A DNA stretch of 51,672 nucleotides from Chloroflexota bacterium (GTDB lineage Bacteria > Chloroflexota > UBA11872), in assembly GCA_022820025.1 (NCBI GenBank), contig JAJEGF010000066.1:1-51672 (forward strand). Reading direction: 5' to 3'. This document shows positions 16,772 to 25,684 of this stretch, one piece after another; within the stretch, counting starts at the first letter, position 1, and each line of letters starts with the position of its first letter. The translations under genes and the position numbers were made by a program. The notes below the pieces were generated by a model that worked only from the letters and a program-made list of their open reading frames with translations, did no database searches and had not been told where the DNA came from.

Positions 16772-17658
16772 CAGCCGCTGCGGTGCTTCAGCGCCAGGCC
16801 GAAGTGGATGACTACCACCCACCACAGCAGCGCCGCCAGCGTCAGGTGCAGGACGCGCAGTTCCGGATACAAGCCGATGGCCTTGGACGCGACGCCAATG
16901 CCAATCTGCGCGGAAACCAGCAGCACAGCGCCATAGCTGAGCAGTACGGCCATCCGCGATCCCCCGCGCTTCCTGACTTGCCAGGCCGTGAGGTAGATGG
17001 TCAGCGCGAGCGCCGATGCGGCAATGCGGTGCAGCATGTGAAGGCTCAAGGCCTCCATGCTCACGTTGCCGTCGCAGAAGGGCAGTGTCGGGCAGCTGGC
17101 GCTCGCGTTTCTTCCCACAATCGTGCCCCCGAGCAGAACCACAAACCCGGTGGCAACCAACACGGCCCGCGTGCGGCGTACGCCGGGGAGTTCCACGCCG
17201 GGCACTTCCAGGGCGCGCAGTGCGCCGCCGGTCAGCAGGGCTAGGGTAAGCATTGAAAAGACTAGGTGGGCCAGCCGGACCATGCCGTGGAGATGCGTGA
17301 GAACGGTAATGCCGCCCAGCACGGCCTGGATCAGGATGGCCGCTAGCGCACCGCCGACCAGCTTCAGCGTGAGCGGGTCGGCGGCCCGGCCGCGAACCGC
17401 GTACCACGTGGCCAGTACAACGGCCAGCATGGTCACGCCGGCAAAGACGCGATGGCCGAACTCAATGGCGGTGGCGCCCTCCAGTTCAGGAACTATCACG
17501 CCTTCGCACAGCGGCCAGTCCGGACATCCCAGGCCGGATCCCGACACCCGCACCCACGACCCGTAAGCAATCAAACCAATGGTCAGGATCGCCGCGGCGG
17601 CGGCCCACTGGCCGGCACGGCGCACGTGAACCGAGGGCGTTGGACGGGTCGAATTCAA
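16771..17658 (-). CDS. ctaA: Haem A synthase (CtaA/COX15)
   Basis: This membrane oxygenase of about 295 residues converts haem O to haem A. Four family histidine sites are visible: IEFGHRVFAG, HLHGMVRLAH, LHMLHRIAA and LRVLHLTLAA. Two outward loops carry Cys pairs, CPDWPLCEG and CPTLPFCDG, as in Bacillus-type CtaA. The start is uncertain: TTG at 17658 or GTG at 17625 are both possible, and an open frame continues further into the previous gene. It is coupled to ctaB by a one-base overlap and lies 14 bases after a short CoxB-like gene. Confidence 0.92.
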   Translation of the reverse strand: MNSTRPTPSVHVRRAGQWAAAAAILTIGLIAYGSWVRVSGSGLGCPDWPLCEGVIVPELEGATAIEFGHRVFAGVTMLAVVLATWYAVRGRAADPLTLKLVGGALAAILIQAVLGGITVLTHLHGMVRLAHLVFSMLTLALLTGGALRALEVPGVELPGVRRTRAVLVATGFVVLLGGTIVGRNASASCPTLPFCDGNVSMEALSLHMLHRIAASALALTIYLTAWQVRKRGGSRMAVLLSYGAVLLVSAQIGIGVASKAIGLYPELRVLHLTLAALLWWVVVIHFGLALKHRSG

Positions 17659-17672
17659 GGGAGGCTTCGGCT

Positions 17673-17873
17673 CTAGCTGGCGTCGATTGACATCACGACC
17701 AGCGCAACGAGCAGTAGCGCCGGAAGCAGCGTCCAAACCACTTCCGCGGGCCGCCCGCCAACGACGCTGCGCGCCGCGAGGGGCTGCACCCGCATCCGCA
17801 GCGCGGTAACGATGATGGCGGCTTCAACGAGGATCAGCGAACCCACGACGAGCCATAGGCCTGGAGTGGTCAC
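17673..17873 (-). CDS. Short membrane protein resembling the CoxB transmembrane hairpin
   Basis: This 66-residue protein has two hydrophobic helices, LWLVVGSLILVEAAIIVTAL and EVVWTLLPALLLVALVVMSI, joined by a basic loop ending GGRPAEVVWT. The second helix strongly recalls the WT(L/I)(I/L)PA start of helix 2 in cytochrome oxidase subunit II, but the gene stops right after it, with no CuA domain. The GTG start at 17873 has no clear ribosome site, so the N-terminus is uncertain. It lies directly upstream of ctaA and ctaB on the same strand. It may be a remnant of coxB, or a stand-alone helper of oxidase or haem assembly. Confidence 0.6.
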   Translation of the reverse strand: MTTPGLWLVVGSLILVEAAIIVTALRMRVQPLAARSVVGGRPAEVVWTLLPALLLVALVVMSIDAS

Positions 17874-18024
17874 AGACTCAAGATTAGCGATTTGCCACCG
17901 ACCATGCGGCGAATTGCCGACGATTGCGGGACCCTTTAGCGGCCTGCCCGCATTGGCTGCCCGCGCGAAGCTCTCGGGTCTGGCAGGCTGAATCGTCCGC
18001 AGTTGCAGGTCGCGGGAGTGGACC

Positions 18025-19500
18025 GTGGCGGCACCGCGCCCCAACGTTCTTATCGTGCTCATGGACCAGCTCCAACGTGGCGCCCTGGGCTCCTACGGCT
18101 GCCGGGCCGCGCGCACGCCATACTTCGACCGGCTGGCCGCCGATGGCCTCAGGCTCACCCGCGCCTACGTGCCGCTGCCGCAATGTGCCCCCGCGCGGGC
18201 GTCGATGTTCACCGGACGCTATCCCCACCAGCATCGCGTCTACCGCGTTGGCGACTCGACGGAGTTCCCGGCGGACTGGCAGGCCGAGATCGGCCCGCTG
18301 GTCCATCGCACGCCGCTGCCGGAGTCAGTGCCCTCGCTCGGGCAGGCCTTCAAGGCCGCCGGCTATCGCATGGGCTACACCGGCCCCTGGCACATGGGCG
18401 ACGACGAAACCCCGCATCATGGCTGGACCGACTTTTGGCGCACCTACCGCTATTGGAAGAACGGCCGAGACTTCTACGTCCGGCACCTCGAACGTCACGG
18501 CCTGGCCGACACCTTCCACCGCGAGCACCGCCGCTACAGCGCCTCCGGCTCGCTGGCCAGCGGCGTATTCCCGTCCGGCGCGTCCACCATCCCCGTCGAG
18601 CACGCCCGTACCTCATGGGCCGTCGATCGGGCCATCGAGTTCCTGGACTCCCGCGACGACCGTCCCTGGGTCTTCTGCTGCTCCATCAAAGACCCGCATC
18701 CGCCAATCATTTCGCCCGGCGACTTCCCCGACCTGGTGTCTCCGGACGAGGTTGACCTGCCGGTTTCGTTGGCCGACGACCTCTCCACCAAGCCCCGCAC
18801 CCTGCGCGAATCCGTCCAGCACCAGTGGGTCCGCAACATGACGGACGCCGACTGGCGTCGCCTGATTGCCCACTACCACGGGCTGGTGGCGCACGTGGAC
18901 ACAGAGGTAGGCCGCATGCTCGATTACCTGCAATCCGAGGGGCTGGCCGACGACACCATCGTGGTCGTCCTCTCCGATCACGGCGAGAGCCTGGGCGCGC
19001 ACCGCATGATCGAGAAGGGCCCTTCCATGTACGAGGAGTCCCTCGGCATCCCCTTCATCGTGCACTGGCCCGGACGGATCGACGGCGGTCGGGTCAGCGA
19101 CATGCTCTTCAGCACGATCGATCTGCTCAGCACTCTCGGAGAGCTCTGTGAAGTCACAGTTGACCCCGGCGAAGGCCACAGCTTCGCCGGTGCCTGGACA
19201 TTGGATTCACCGGGTCCGCGTGAGGAGGTCTTTGCCGAGTTCTACTCCCACTTCGAAGACCAGCACCAATTCATCAAGACTGTCTGCACCGACCGCTGGA
19301 AGCTCAACCTGTTCCTGCTCGACGACTCAGAGCTATACGACCTGCAAGCCGATCCACACGAAATGACAAACCTCATCGCCGACCCGGCCCACGCCGCCAT
19401 CCGTGCACGCCTCGCCTGCCGCATCGTCGACTGGGTATCCGAGACCGGCGACTCACTTCGCCCCATTGTCAGACGCGCCGCACGAGCTCTTGCTGGCTGA
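18025..19500 (+). CDS. Type I sulfatase (Cys-type)
   Basis: This 491-residue enzyme of the alkaline phosphatase-like superfamily would hydrolyse sulfate esters. The nucleophile motif is C54-A-P-A-R58 in PQCAPARASMFTGRYP; its Cys must be oxidised to formylglycine. Metal-site residues include Asp14 (VLMDQLQRG) and Asp318-His319 (VVLSDHGESLGAH). The late DRWKLNLFLLDDSELYDLQA and DPHEMTNL are typical of arylsulfatase/choline-sulfatase relatives. No signal peptide is visible, so it should act in the cytosol. The GTG start at 18025 has GGGAG upstream. It is divergent from the CoxB-like/ctaA/ctaB group. The substrate is unknown. Confidence 0.92.
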   Translation: MAAPRPNVLIVLMDQLQRGALGSYGCRAARTPYFDRLAADGLRLTRAYVPLPQCAPARASMFTGRYPHQHRVYRVGDSTEFPADWQAEIGPLVHRTPLPESVPSLGQAFKAAGYRMGYTGPWHMGDDETPHHGWTDFWRTYRYWKNGRDFYVRHLERHGLADTFHREHRRYSASGSLASGVFPSGASTIPVEHARTSWAVDRAIEFLDSRDDRPWVFCCSIKDPHPPIISPGDFPDLVSPDEVDLPVSLADDLSTKPRTLRESVQHQWVRNMTDADWRRLIAHYHGLVAHVDTEVGRMLDYLQSEGLADDTIVVVLSDHGESLGAHRMIEKGPSMYEESLGIPFIVHWPGRIDGGRVSDMLFSTIDLLSTLGELCEVTVDPGEGHSFAGAWTLDSPGPREEVFAEFYSHFEDQHQFIKTVCTDRWKLNLFLLDDSELYDLQADPHEMTNLIADPAHAAIRARLACRIVDWVSETGDSLRPIVRRAARALAG

Positions 19501-19514
19501 CCTAATCGCAACTG

Positions 19515-19682
19515 GTGCTCGTCAAGTCACCCCCGTATGTCGTCCCGAGCAATCGCGTCTTGTTCTTCGCTGACCTTGCCGCCAATCGTCGCGAAGATGC
19601 GGCTAATCTGGCTGGGCTACAGGTCGAGGAACCCGATGCCGTGGCGGACCCGCGCTGGCTGCGAATCGATGATCAGGGCTGA
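19515..19682 (+). CDS. Possible small ORF of unknown origin, or gene remnant
   Basis: A 55-residue open frame (GTG 19515 to TGA 19682) has a natural-looking composition, with phrases such as LVKSPPYVVPSNRVLFFADL and DAVADPRWLRIDDQG. It begins 15 bases after the sulfatase stop and overlaps the start of the acetyltransferase gene by 14 bases. It has no ribosome site. I do not recognise it; it may be a fragment of a lost gene. Confidence 0.3.
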   Translation: MLVKSPPYVVPSNRVLFFADLAANRREDAANLAGLQVEEPDAVADPRWLRIDDQG

Positions 19683-20544
19683 CCGTCGGGGATACACCAA
19701 GCCGCTTGATCGCGTCGCACTCGTGAGCGCTCTCCGCCGCCTCGGCGTGCCGCGGGGCGGCCTGCTTATGGTTCATAGTTCCCTGCGCAGCATGGGTCAA
19801 GTTCCCGGCGGCGCCTTGACGGTGGTGGACGCGTTGCTGGAGACGCTGGGATCGGAAGGAACGCTGGTGGTCCCCACCTTCACCTATCCGATAGCCCGAG
19901 AGCGGGGATTCGTGTTCGATCCGCTTCGTACCCCGTCGCTCATGGGTGCGATTTCGGAAGCTGGCCGGCGGCACCCGCGGGCGCTGCGCAGCATTCACCT
20001 CCAGCACAGCATCGCCGCTATAGGTCCGCTTGCGGAGACCATTGTGAATTCTGGCGGTGAGTCGGCGTGGGACGCCGACAGTCCCATGCGGCAGATCCTC
20101 GACCGCGACGGACAGTACCTGCTGCTCGGCGTCCCCTATCAGAACCTCACGGCAGTCCACCTCTGCGAGGTTGAACTGGAGGTTCCCTATCGGAAGCCCG
20201 TTCGAATCGAGACCAGGATGCGCTGTGCCGACGGCTCGCTCGCGCCACTCGTCAGCGCCGGCTGCCCGCCGCTGCCCGGGCATCCGGGCAGCGACTTCAA
20301 CCGGCTCGGTCAGCGCATGGAAGGTGTCGGCCTCGTTCGGATCGGCGAGGTCGGAAACGCGGTCGCCCGACTCCTCGGCGGCCACGACCTGATGCACAAG
20401 GCGCGAGAACTCTTCGAAGCAGACGTCGACGGATTCCTCCGGCAGGAGGGTGTGGTCACTCGGCTCAGCTACGGTCACACCGTCGAAACTCACCGTGGTG
20501 AGCACTGTGTCGCTGACCCGTCTCGAATGTACGGCGCGTCGTAA
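19669..20544 (+). CDS. AAC(3)-family (aminoglycoside N3'-acetyltransferase-like) protein
   Basis: This 291-residue protein matches the AAC(3)/YokD acetyltransferase fold, which uses acetyl-CoA to acetylate an amine. Key stretches are LLMVHSSLRSMGQVPGGALT, GTLVVPTFTYP, the substrate-site region HLQHSIAAIGPLAE and YLLLGVPYQNLTAVHLCEVE. The ATG at 19669 fits the family N-terminus, although its ribosome site is weak and the frame is open back to 19537. Distant members of this family in environmental genomes often act on compounds other than aminoglycosides, so drug resistance should not be assumed. Confidence 0.85.
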   Translation: MIRADRRGYTKPLDRVALVSALRRLGVPRGGLLMVHSSLRSMGQVPGGALTVVDALLETLGSEGTLVVPTFTYPIARERGFVFDPLRTPSLMGAISEAGRRHPRALRSIHLQHSIAAIGPLAETIVNSGGESAWDADSPMRQILDRDGQYLLLGVPYQNLTAVHLCEVELEVPYRKPVRIETRMRCADGSLAPLVSAGCPPLPGHPGSDFNRLGQRMEGVGLVRIGEVGNAVARLLGGHDLMHKARELFEADVDGFLRQEGVVTRLSYGHTVETHRGEHCVADPSRMYGAS

Positions 20545-20867
20545 CACGATGAACCTGCCCGATGCCCTACGAGACGTGGCGTCACTCCGGACAACCAGGC
20601 GCTAGCCAATCATTCGAGACCTGATCGACCGGCGGCGGCCATTGGGGCTGCGCGAACGCTTCGAGTAGAGTCGTTTCGAGAATGCCGTCGCCGCGGGCGT
20701 CGAAGTCAGCCAGGGGGCCGGGAGGGGCTGCCAGATCCGCCGGGTGACCCGGAACGCCCTTTCGGAGCCGGGCGCCAGGTGCTCGACGGCGAACTCGACC
20801 AGCCCTAGGACGCCACGCGGCGGAGGGGACTCGGTGCCCCGTACCTGCCGTCAATTGCGACCTTCGG
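20545..20867. other. Gene-free stretch, possibly decayed coding DNA
   Basis: No convincing gene is seen. On the minus strand two adjoining frames carry protein-like pieces: VLGLVEFAVEHLAPGSERAF in one, then ADFDARGDGILETTLLEAF to a stop near 20582 in another. This is what a frameshifted relic of a gene would look like, but I cannot name the family. Confidence 0.3.
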
Positions 20868-22322
20868 CTATTCCCTGTCTTCGGGCGCCACTTCCTCCTG
20901 CTCGACAGCGCCGTTCTGAGGCGACTCGTCCGACACGATGCCTGGCAGGTTCTTCAGTGAACTGATCAGATCGACGCCTGTCAGCGACTGCACAAGCGCG
21001 GGAAGCTGCGCAATCGTGGACGAAACGTCCTGCGTGACCTTGCTGGCCCCAGCGCCTGAGTTGCCGTCGCCGCCGTTGCTGATCACTACGATGCTGTCAG
21101 TCTTGGCCAGCGGCTGCGCCACTGCTCCCGCAACGTCCGGCAGCGAGTCAAACAGCTGTTGGATCATGGCCGCCTGGCCGTACTCCTTCCAGGCGTCGGC
21201 CTTCTTGTTCATGGCCTGGGCCTCGGCGAGACCCTGGGCTCTGATCGCGTCGGCTTCGGCTTCACCTCGCGCCCTGATGGCGTCGGCGTCCGCCTGGCCT
21301 CGCAGCCTGATGGACTCGGCGCCGGCCTGGGCCTCGGCGATGATCCGAGAGCGCTCGCCTTCGGCGACTGTCTCCAGCTTGTACCGCTCGGCTTCCGACT
21401 CGACCCTAATGCGCCGCCGGTTACCTTCGGCGAGCAGTTCCAACTGGTCGCGTTCGGCCTCGGCCGGGCGCCGGACCGTCGCGTCCAGTTCGCGCTCTCG
21501 CCGAATGATCTCCTGCTGCTGGACTTCGATCTGCTTCTGGCGTTCGACAACGTCGATCTGAAGTTCCTCGCCGCGGATCTGCTGTCGAGTCTTGGCTTCC
21601 TGAAGTGCGTAAGCCAGCTCGGCCTCGGCCCGCCGGGCGTTGACTTGCTGGTCGTAGGCGGCTTTCTGAGTTTGGAAATCTCGCTCGGACTCGGCGATCG
21701 ACGTGTCGGCCTGGAAGCGCGCAGCCTGCCGTTGCTGATCGGCCCCGGCCTCCTTGATACCAGCGTCGCGTTCGGCCTGGGCCTCACCGATCGCGGCGTC
21801 CCGCTTGACCTCTGCGGTCCTCCGCACGCCGAGGGCTTCCAGGTAGCCCTGCTCATCCTGAATGTCGCGGATCGAGAAGCTGACGATTTCTAACCCCATG
21901 TTGGTCATGTCGGTTGCCGCTACGTCGCGGACTTGCTCCGCAAACGCCACACGGTCGCGGTAAATGTCTTCAACTGTCATCGTGCCCAGGATGGCGCGTT
22001 GCTGACCTTCTAGGGTTTGCAGGGCGACTTCGGCGATTTGCGTCGCGGTCTTGCCCAAGAACTGCTCGGCGGCGGTGCGAATGGCTTCCTCGCTGCGCCC
22101 GACTTTCACCTGAGCCACACCGTCAACGGAAACCGATACACCTTCCTTGGTATAGACCCTGGCGGTGTTGACCTGGAGGGTCATTACCTCCAGCGAGATG
22201 ATTTGCGCTTTCTGCAAGATCGGCAGCACGAACATTCGGCCGCCGACCTTCAGTTTGGGCTGCGCACTTCCGCCAGAGACGATTAACGCGTGATTTGGGC
22301 CTACCGTGTGAAAGCCAGCCAT
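20868..22322 (-). CDS. Flotillin-like SPFH domain protein
   Basis: This 484-residue protein is a flotillin/FloT homologue, a scaffold of membrane microdomains. The N-terminal SPFH domain (about 1-190) includes TKEGVSVSVDGVAQVKV and GLEIVSFSIRDIQDEQGYLE. A long Ala/Glu/Arg-rich coiled coil (about 190-390) follows, ending in tandem units such as GEAEADAIRAQGLAEA. The C-terminal part has SIVVISNGGDG and a hydrophobic tail. No transmembrane helix is evident at the N-terminus, unlike Bacillus FloT, so membrane binding may be peripheral. The ATG follows GGAGT. An NfeD-type gene ends 46 bases upstream on the same strand, the classic flotillin partner. Confidence 0.92.
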   Translation of the reverse strand: MAGFHTVGPNHALIVSGGSAQPKLKVGGRMFVLPILQKAQIISLEVMTLQVNTARVYTKEGVSVSVDGVAQVKVGRSEEAIRTAAEQFLGKTATQIAEVALQTLEGQQRAILGTMTVEDIYRDRVAFAEQVRDVAATDMTNMGLEIVSFSIRDIQDEQGYLEALGVRRTAEVKRDAAIGEAQAERDAGIKEAGADQQRQAARFQADTSIAESERDFQTQKAAYDQQVNARRAEAELAYALQEAKTRQQIRGEELQIDVVERQKQIEVQQQEIIRRERELDATVRRPAEAERDQLELLAEGNRRRIRVESEAERYKLETVAEGERSRIIAEAQAGAESIRLRGQADADAIRARGEAEADAIRAQGLAEAQAMNKKADAWKEYGQAAMIQQLFDSLPDVAGAVAQPLAKTDSIVVISNGGDGNSGAGASKVTQDVSSTIAQLPALVQSLTGVDLISSLKNLPGIVSDESPQNGAVEQEEVAPEDRE

Positions 22323-22367
22323 GGGTTGACTCCTGTCATTCCGCTCTAGGCTTCAAGTATGCCCGAC

Positions 22368-23759
22368 TTACCGCTTGCGTTCCTGAAGCAGGCGTTCAAC
22401 TTTGAGCACTTGTCCGTAAACGCCGGTGACTCGGACTTCGTCGCCTTTACGAATTGAGACGCCCGGATCGGTTGAAGCCGCCCACTCCTTGCTCGCTATT
22501 CTGACTCGCCCGGACGGCTCAAGATCGGAGAGTGCCACACCCCACGCCCCCTCCAACTGTGACTCGTCCTCTGTCTGGAATCCGCTTGACGTTCCACCCT
22601 CGACCCTTACAAACCGAATGAACAGGACCCAGGTTACGGCCGTGAGCCCGGCGGCGACCGCGATCATGATTGGGCTCACCATGTAGCTCGGCTCCGGAAA
22701 GTCCGACGGACCCGAGGTGTCTCCGAAGAGGAAGACCGAGCCAAGGACAAGCGCAACCAGCCCACCGGCGCCAAAGAGGCTGAATCCAGGCGCCGCTGCC
22801 TCGGCGTAGAAGAGGCCCAGCGCTACCGCGATAAGCAGCAATCCGCCCCAACTGCCAGGCAGACTGAAGAAGCCGACGAATGCCAGGGCGAGCGCGATTG
22901 CACCTGCGATCCCGGGCGCCAGCATCCCGGGAGCGGAAACTTCAACAAGAACAGCGAGACCTCCGATGAGAAACAATGCGAGAACGACATTGGGGTTCGC
23001 GAGGATGTCAAGGGCACGTTCGATCAGAGTTCGATCAACCCTGGTGACATCCCCACCCACGGACGAGATGACCACCTGGCCCGCCGCGGTTTCGACGGTA
23101 CGTCCATGTAACTGCTCGAGCATCGAGTTCATATCGGGAACGATCAGATCGGCGATGTCCTGCTCAACTGCTTCCTGGGCCGAATACGCCAGGGCCTTGG
23201 ACACGGTGGCTTCCAAGGCGGAAGCGTTGCGATTGCGGACCTGCGCGATGCTCCGAATGAAGGCTTGCGTACCTTCACTGACTTTGCGCGAGAGGGTCAC
23301 GGGGAGGTCGGCGCCTCCTGTGCCAACTGGAGTGGCCGCCCCTACGCTCGTCCCCGGAGCCATCACGGCAACATGGGCGGCGGCCAATACGAAAGTTCCA
23401 GCTGAAGCAGCCCTGGCGCCGGCTGGCGATACGTAGACCGCGATTGGAATCTCCGATTCGAGCATGTGCTCCACGATTTCACGCGTGGAGTCAAGTCGAC
23501 CGCCTGGTGTGTCCAGTTGAATGACGAAGAGCGTGGCGGCGTCGTTGTGCGCCTGATCAAGCGTCCGTTCGATGTGCCCGGCAGTAAGTGAATCGATGGT
23601 CCCGTCGATCCTTATCACCGAGACACGCGGTGCAGCCCCAAGAGCTGCGCCGGTCGACTGCCAGGCGAGCAGCGCGATGGCCGCAATTGCTGACGTAAGG
23701 ACGATGAGGCGACGGACATTCCGACCGCGGGCGAAGCTTCTTGTGGTGGCTAGCCTCAC
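22368..23759 (-). CDS. NfeD family membrane serine protease
   Basis: This 463-residue full-length NfeD has an N-terminal membrane or signal segment (about 17-35), a ClpP-like protease domain and a C-terminal OB-fold. The likely catalytic Ser is Ser119 in RAASAGTFVLAA. The partner Lys is probably Lys159 (LSRKVSEG), 40 residues later, as in the Pyrococcus 1510-N protease. Four or five helices follow, then the NfeD tail (EGAWGVALSDLEPSGRVRI and KGDEVRVTGVYGQVLKVERL). The start is taken as GTG 23759; the open frame extends further up but lacks support. It lies upstream of the flotillin gene, and such pairs are thought to act together on membrane proteins. Confidence 0.9.
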   Translation of the reverse strand: MRLATTRSFARGRNVRRLIVLTSAIAAIALLAWQSTGAALGAAPRVSVIRIDGTIDSLTAGHIERTLDQAHNDAATLFVIQLDTPGGRLDSTREIVEHMLESEIPIAVYVSPAGARAASAGTFVLAAAHVAVMAPGTSVGAATPVGTGGADLPVTLSRKVSEGTQAFIRSIAQVRNRNASALEATVSKALAYSAQEAVEQDIADLIVPDMNSMLEQLHGRTVETAAGQVVISSVGGDVTRVDRTLIERALDILANPNVVLALFLIGGLAVLVEVSAPGMLAPGIAGAIALALAFVGFFSLPGSWGGLLLIAVALGLFYAEAAAPGFSLFGAGGLVALVLGSVFLFGDTSGPSDFPEPSYMVSPIMIAVAAGLTAVTWVLFIRFVRVEGGTSSGFQTEDESQLEGAWGVALSDLEPSGRVRIASKEWAASTDPGVSIRKGDEVRVTGVYGQVLKVERLLQERKR

Positions 23760-23940
23760 GGCTCTGTCACCGCTGCGCTGCGTCCTGCGCACCACTTGAG
23801 TTCGCGCACCTGCCGGCCGACTGCATTGGGCTCTGAAGGACGGCGCCGGATTCGGTGGCATTGCGCATGTTTCCTTGCAGTGCTTTCTACGAGCCTTGCA
23901 TTCAATCGGTCGTTGACTCGCGCGCGACAAGAACTGCGGG

Positions 23941-24025
23941 TGCCGAGGGCGGGACTCGAACCCGCACAGCCCGAAGGCCACTAGCACCTCAAGCTAGCGC
24001 GTCTACCAGATTCCGCCACCTCGGC
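23941..24025 (-). tRNA. tRNA-Leu (anticodon GAG)
   Basis: The minus strand gives an 85-base tRNA. The acceptor GCCGAGG pairs with CCTCGGC. The anticodon arm is CTAGC-TTGAGGT-GCTAG with anticodon GAG. A long variable arm and the T arm with GGGTTCGAGTC complete a class II Leu tRNA. The 3' CCA is not encoded. Confidence 0.95.
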
Positions 24026-24047
24026 CTGCGCATATTGTAGACGGGTG

Positions 24048-24791
24048 TCAGCCCGAATCCCGGGCTCGCTCTTCTGACGCTTGCACGAACGAGGCGAAGA
24101 GTGCGCGGTGGGGGGCGGCGTCCAACATTTCCTCCGGGTGCCACTGCACCCCCAGCACGAATCGGTGGGTTGGATCCTCGACGGCTTCAATCAGGCCGTC
24201 GGAGCTCCACGCCGTTGGTCGCAGCCCCCGACCGAGTTCGCGTATCGCCTGATGATGAAACGAGTTTGCCTCCAGGTGCTCGGAGCCGACGATTTGGCGA
24301 AGCAGGGATCCGTCTGCCACGGAGAGCGTGTGGCCGGGCGAGTGCGGATCGCCACGCTGGCTGTGGCGCAAGCCATCGGGTCGCTGGGTCGGAAGGTCCT
24401 GCCAGAGCGATCCGCCGCGGGCAACGTTGAGAACCTGGTGACCCCGGCAGATGGCCAGAATCGGCAGGTCGTGCTTGAACGCGGATTGCAACAGGGCCAG
24501 TTCCAGCGCGTCGCGCTCCGGGCCCGGATGAACGGTGGCGTTCAGCACTGATTCTCCGTAGTTGGCGGGGTGCACATCTATGCCGCCGACGAGCACAAGA
24601 CCGTCGATGCGGGACACAACCGCGTCGGTGGCCGCCGTCGCCTCAGGAGCGATAACGATCGGAATCGCGGCTGCGCCTGCGACTGCATCCAAATAGTCCT
24701 GCTTCAGCGCGGCATGAGGCCGATTCGGCACACCTTCGGCTGAGCGCTCGCTAAAGGCGTCGCCCGAGGTCACGCCGATTATCGCCGGCAC
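24048..24791 (-). CDS. Gamma-glutamyl-gamma-aminobutyrate hydrolase family (peptidase C26)
   Basis: This 247-residue class I glutamine amidotransferase-like hydrolase is related to PuuD and removes gamma-glutamyl groups. The nucleophile Cys is in ILAICRGHQVLNVARGG; the His-Glu pair is in VLGVQWHPEEM. GLVLVGGIDVHPANYGE and ANSFHHQAI are family-specific. The GTG at 24791 has AGGAGG eight bases upstream, which fixes the start (VPAIIGVTSGDAF). It is divergent from a sugar isomerase with only about 60 bases between starts. The substrate may be gamma-glutamyl-GABA or a related compound. Confidence 0.9.
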   Translation of the reverse strand: MPAIIGVTSGDAFSERSAEGVPNRPHAALKQDYLDAVAGAAAIPIVIAPEATAATDAVVSRIDGLVLVGGIDVHPANYGESVLNATVHPGPERDALELALLQSAFKHDLPILAICRGHQVLNVARGGSLWQDLPTQRPDGLRHSQRGDPHSPGHTLSVADGSLLRQIVGSEHLEANSFHHQAIRELGRGLRPTAWSSDGLIEAVEDPTHRFVLGVQWHPEEMLDAAPHRALFASFVQASEERARDSG

Positions 24792-24853
24792 GTCAGCTTC
24801 CTCCTGCTGCGGACCGCGTCGCAGTGCCGACGATTCGATGCAACAATGCATGC

Positions 24854-25684
24854 ATGCGCTTCAGGGTATCCGGATTCGGCGACGAAATCTCCGACGAACT
24901 GTCGGTGCAACTTGGCGTCATGTCCGACCTTGGCGTCGACGCGCTGGAGCCGCGCCGAATCCAGCTGCCGGGCGGCGATACGAAGAACATCGTCGAAATG
25001 TCGGACGCTGACCTTCAAGTCATGCGTCGGATGCTGGACGACCACGGGATGGGCTGTTCGCAGATCGGCTCACCGGTCGGCAAGGCGCCGTTGGATTCCG
25101 ACCTGCAGGCGCAGTTTCGGCAGCTCGAAGGCGCGGTGCGCGCGGCTCAGGTCCTGGATGCGTCGTACATTCGGGTTTTCGGGTTTCAGCCGGTGCAAGG
25201 CGAGCCGCTGCCTGCTGACCGCCCAGCGGCGCTCGGCAGGTTCCAGCGCGTTGCCGAGCACTTGGCTTCACTCGATCCGAGCCTCACGCTAAGTCTGGAG
25301 AACGAACACGATCTGTACGACGACACGCCCGCCGCCTGCGCCGAGTTCCTCGCGCTGGAGGGCGCACCGATCAGCATGTGCTTCGATCCGGGCAACTTTG
25401 TGCGGGCTGGTGTACGCCCGTATGACGAGGGGTGGCCCGTACTTGCCGCGGCAACGCGAATGGTCCATGTGAAGGACTATGACACCGAGATCGCCGACTG
25501 GGCGCCCGCAGGCGCCGGCGACGGTCAACTGGCCGATGTGCTGGGCGCGGCCGATCCCAAGCAGGTGGCCTACTTATCGCTTGAACCCCACCTGTCGGGT
25601 ACCGACGCTGGCCGTGGGCGTGATCGCGCGGACGTGTGGCGCGAAGCGCACGCCGCCCTGATACGGATTCTCGACTCCCTGTGA
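24854..25684 (+). CDS. Sugar phosphate isomerase/epimerase (xylose isomerase-like)
   Basis: This 276-residue TIM-barrel enzyme begins MRFRVSGFGDEISDELSVQL, the typical start of this family. Metal-binding strands are visible as LTLSLENEHDLYDD (Glu), ISMCFDPGNF (Asp), MVHVKDYD (His) and AYLSLEPHLSG (Glu). The ATG at 24854 has no clear ribosome site and may be leaderless. Its stop overlaps the next gene's GTG by four bases, so the two are coupled. The substrate is unknown. Confidence 0.88.
   Translation: MRFRVSGFGDEISDELSVQLGVMSDLGVDALEPRRIQLPGGDTKNIVEMSDADLQVMRRMLDDHGMGCSQIGSPVGKAPLDSDLQAQFRQLEGAVRAAQVLDASYIRVFGFQPVQGEPLPADRPAALGRFQRVAEHLASLDPSLTLSLENEHDLYDDTPAACAEFLALEGAPISMCFDPGNFVRAGVRPYDEGWPVLAAATRMVHVKDYDTEIADWAPAGAGDGQLADVLGAADPKQVAYLSLEPHLSGTDAGRGRDRADVWREAHAALIRILDSL

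Noticed and set aside
20582..20854. 90-residue minus-strand frame
   Set aside because: It has no ribosome site and no family match; only part of it looks protein-like, so it is kept as a possible remnant and not as a gene.
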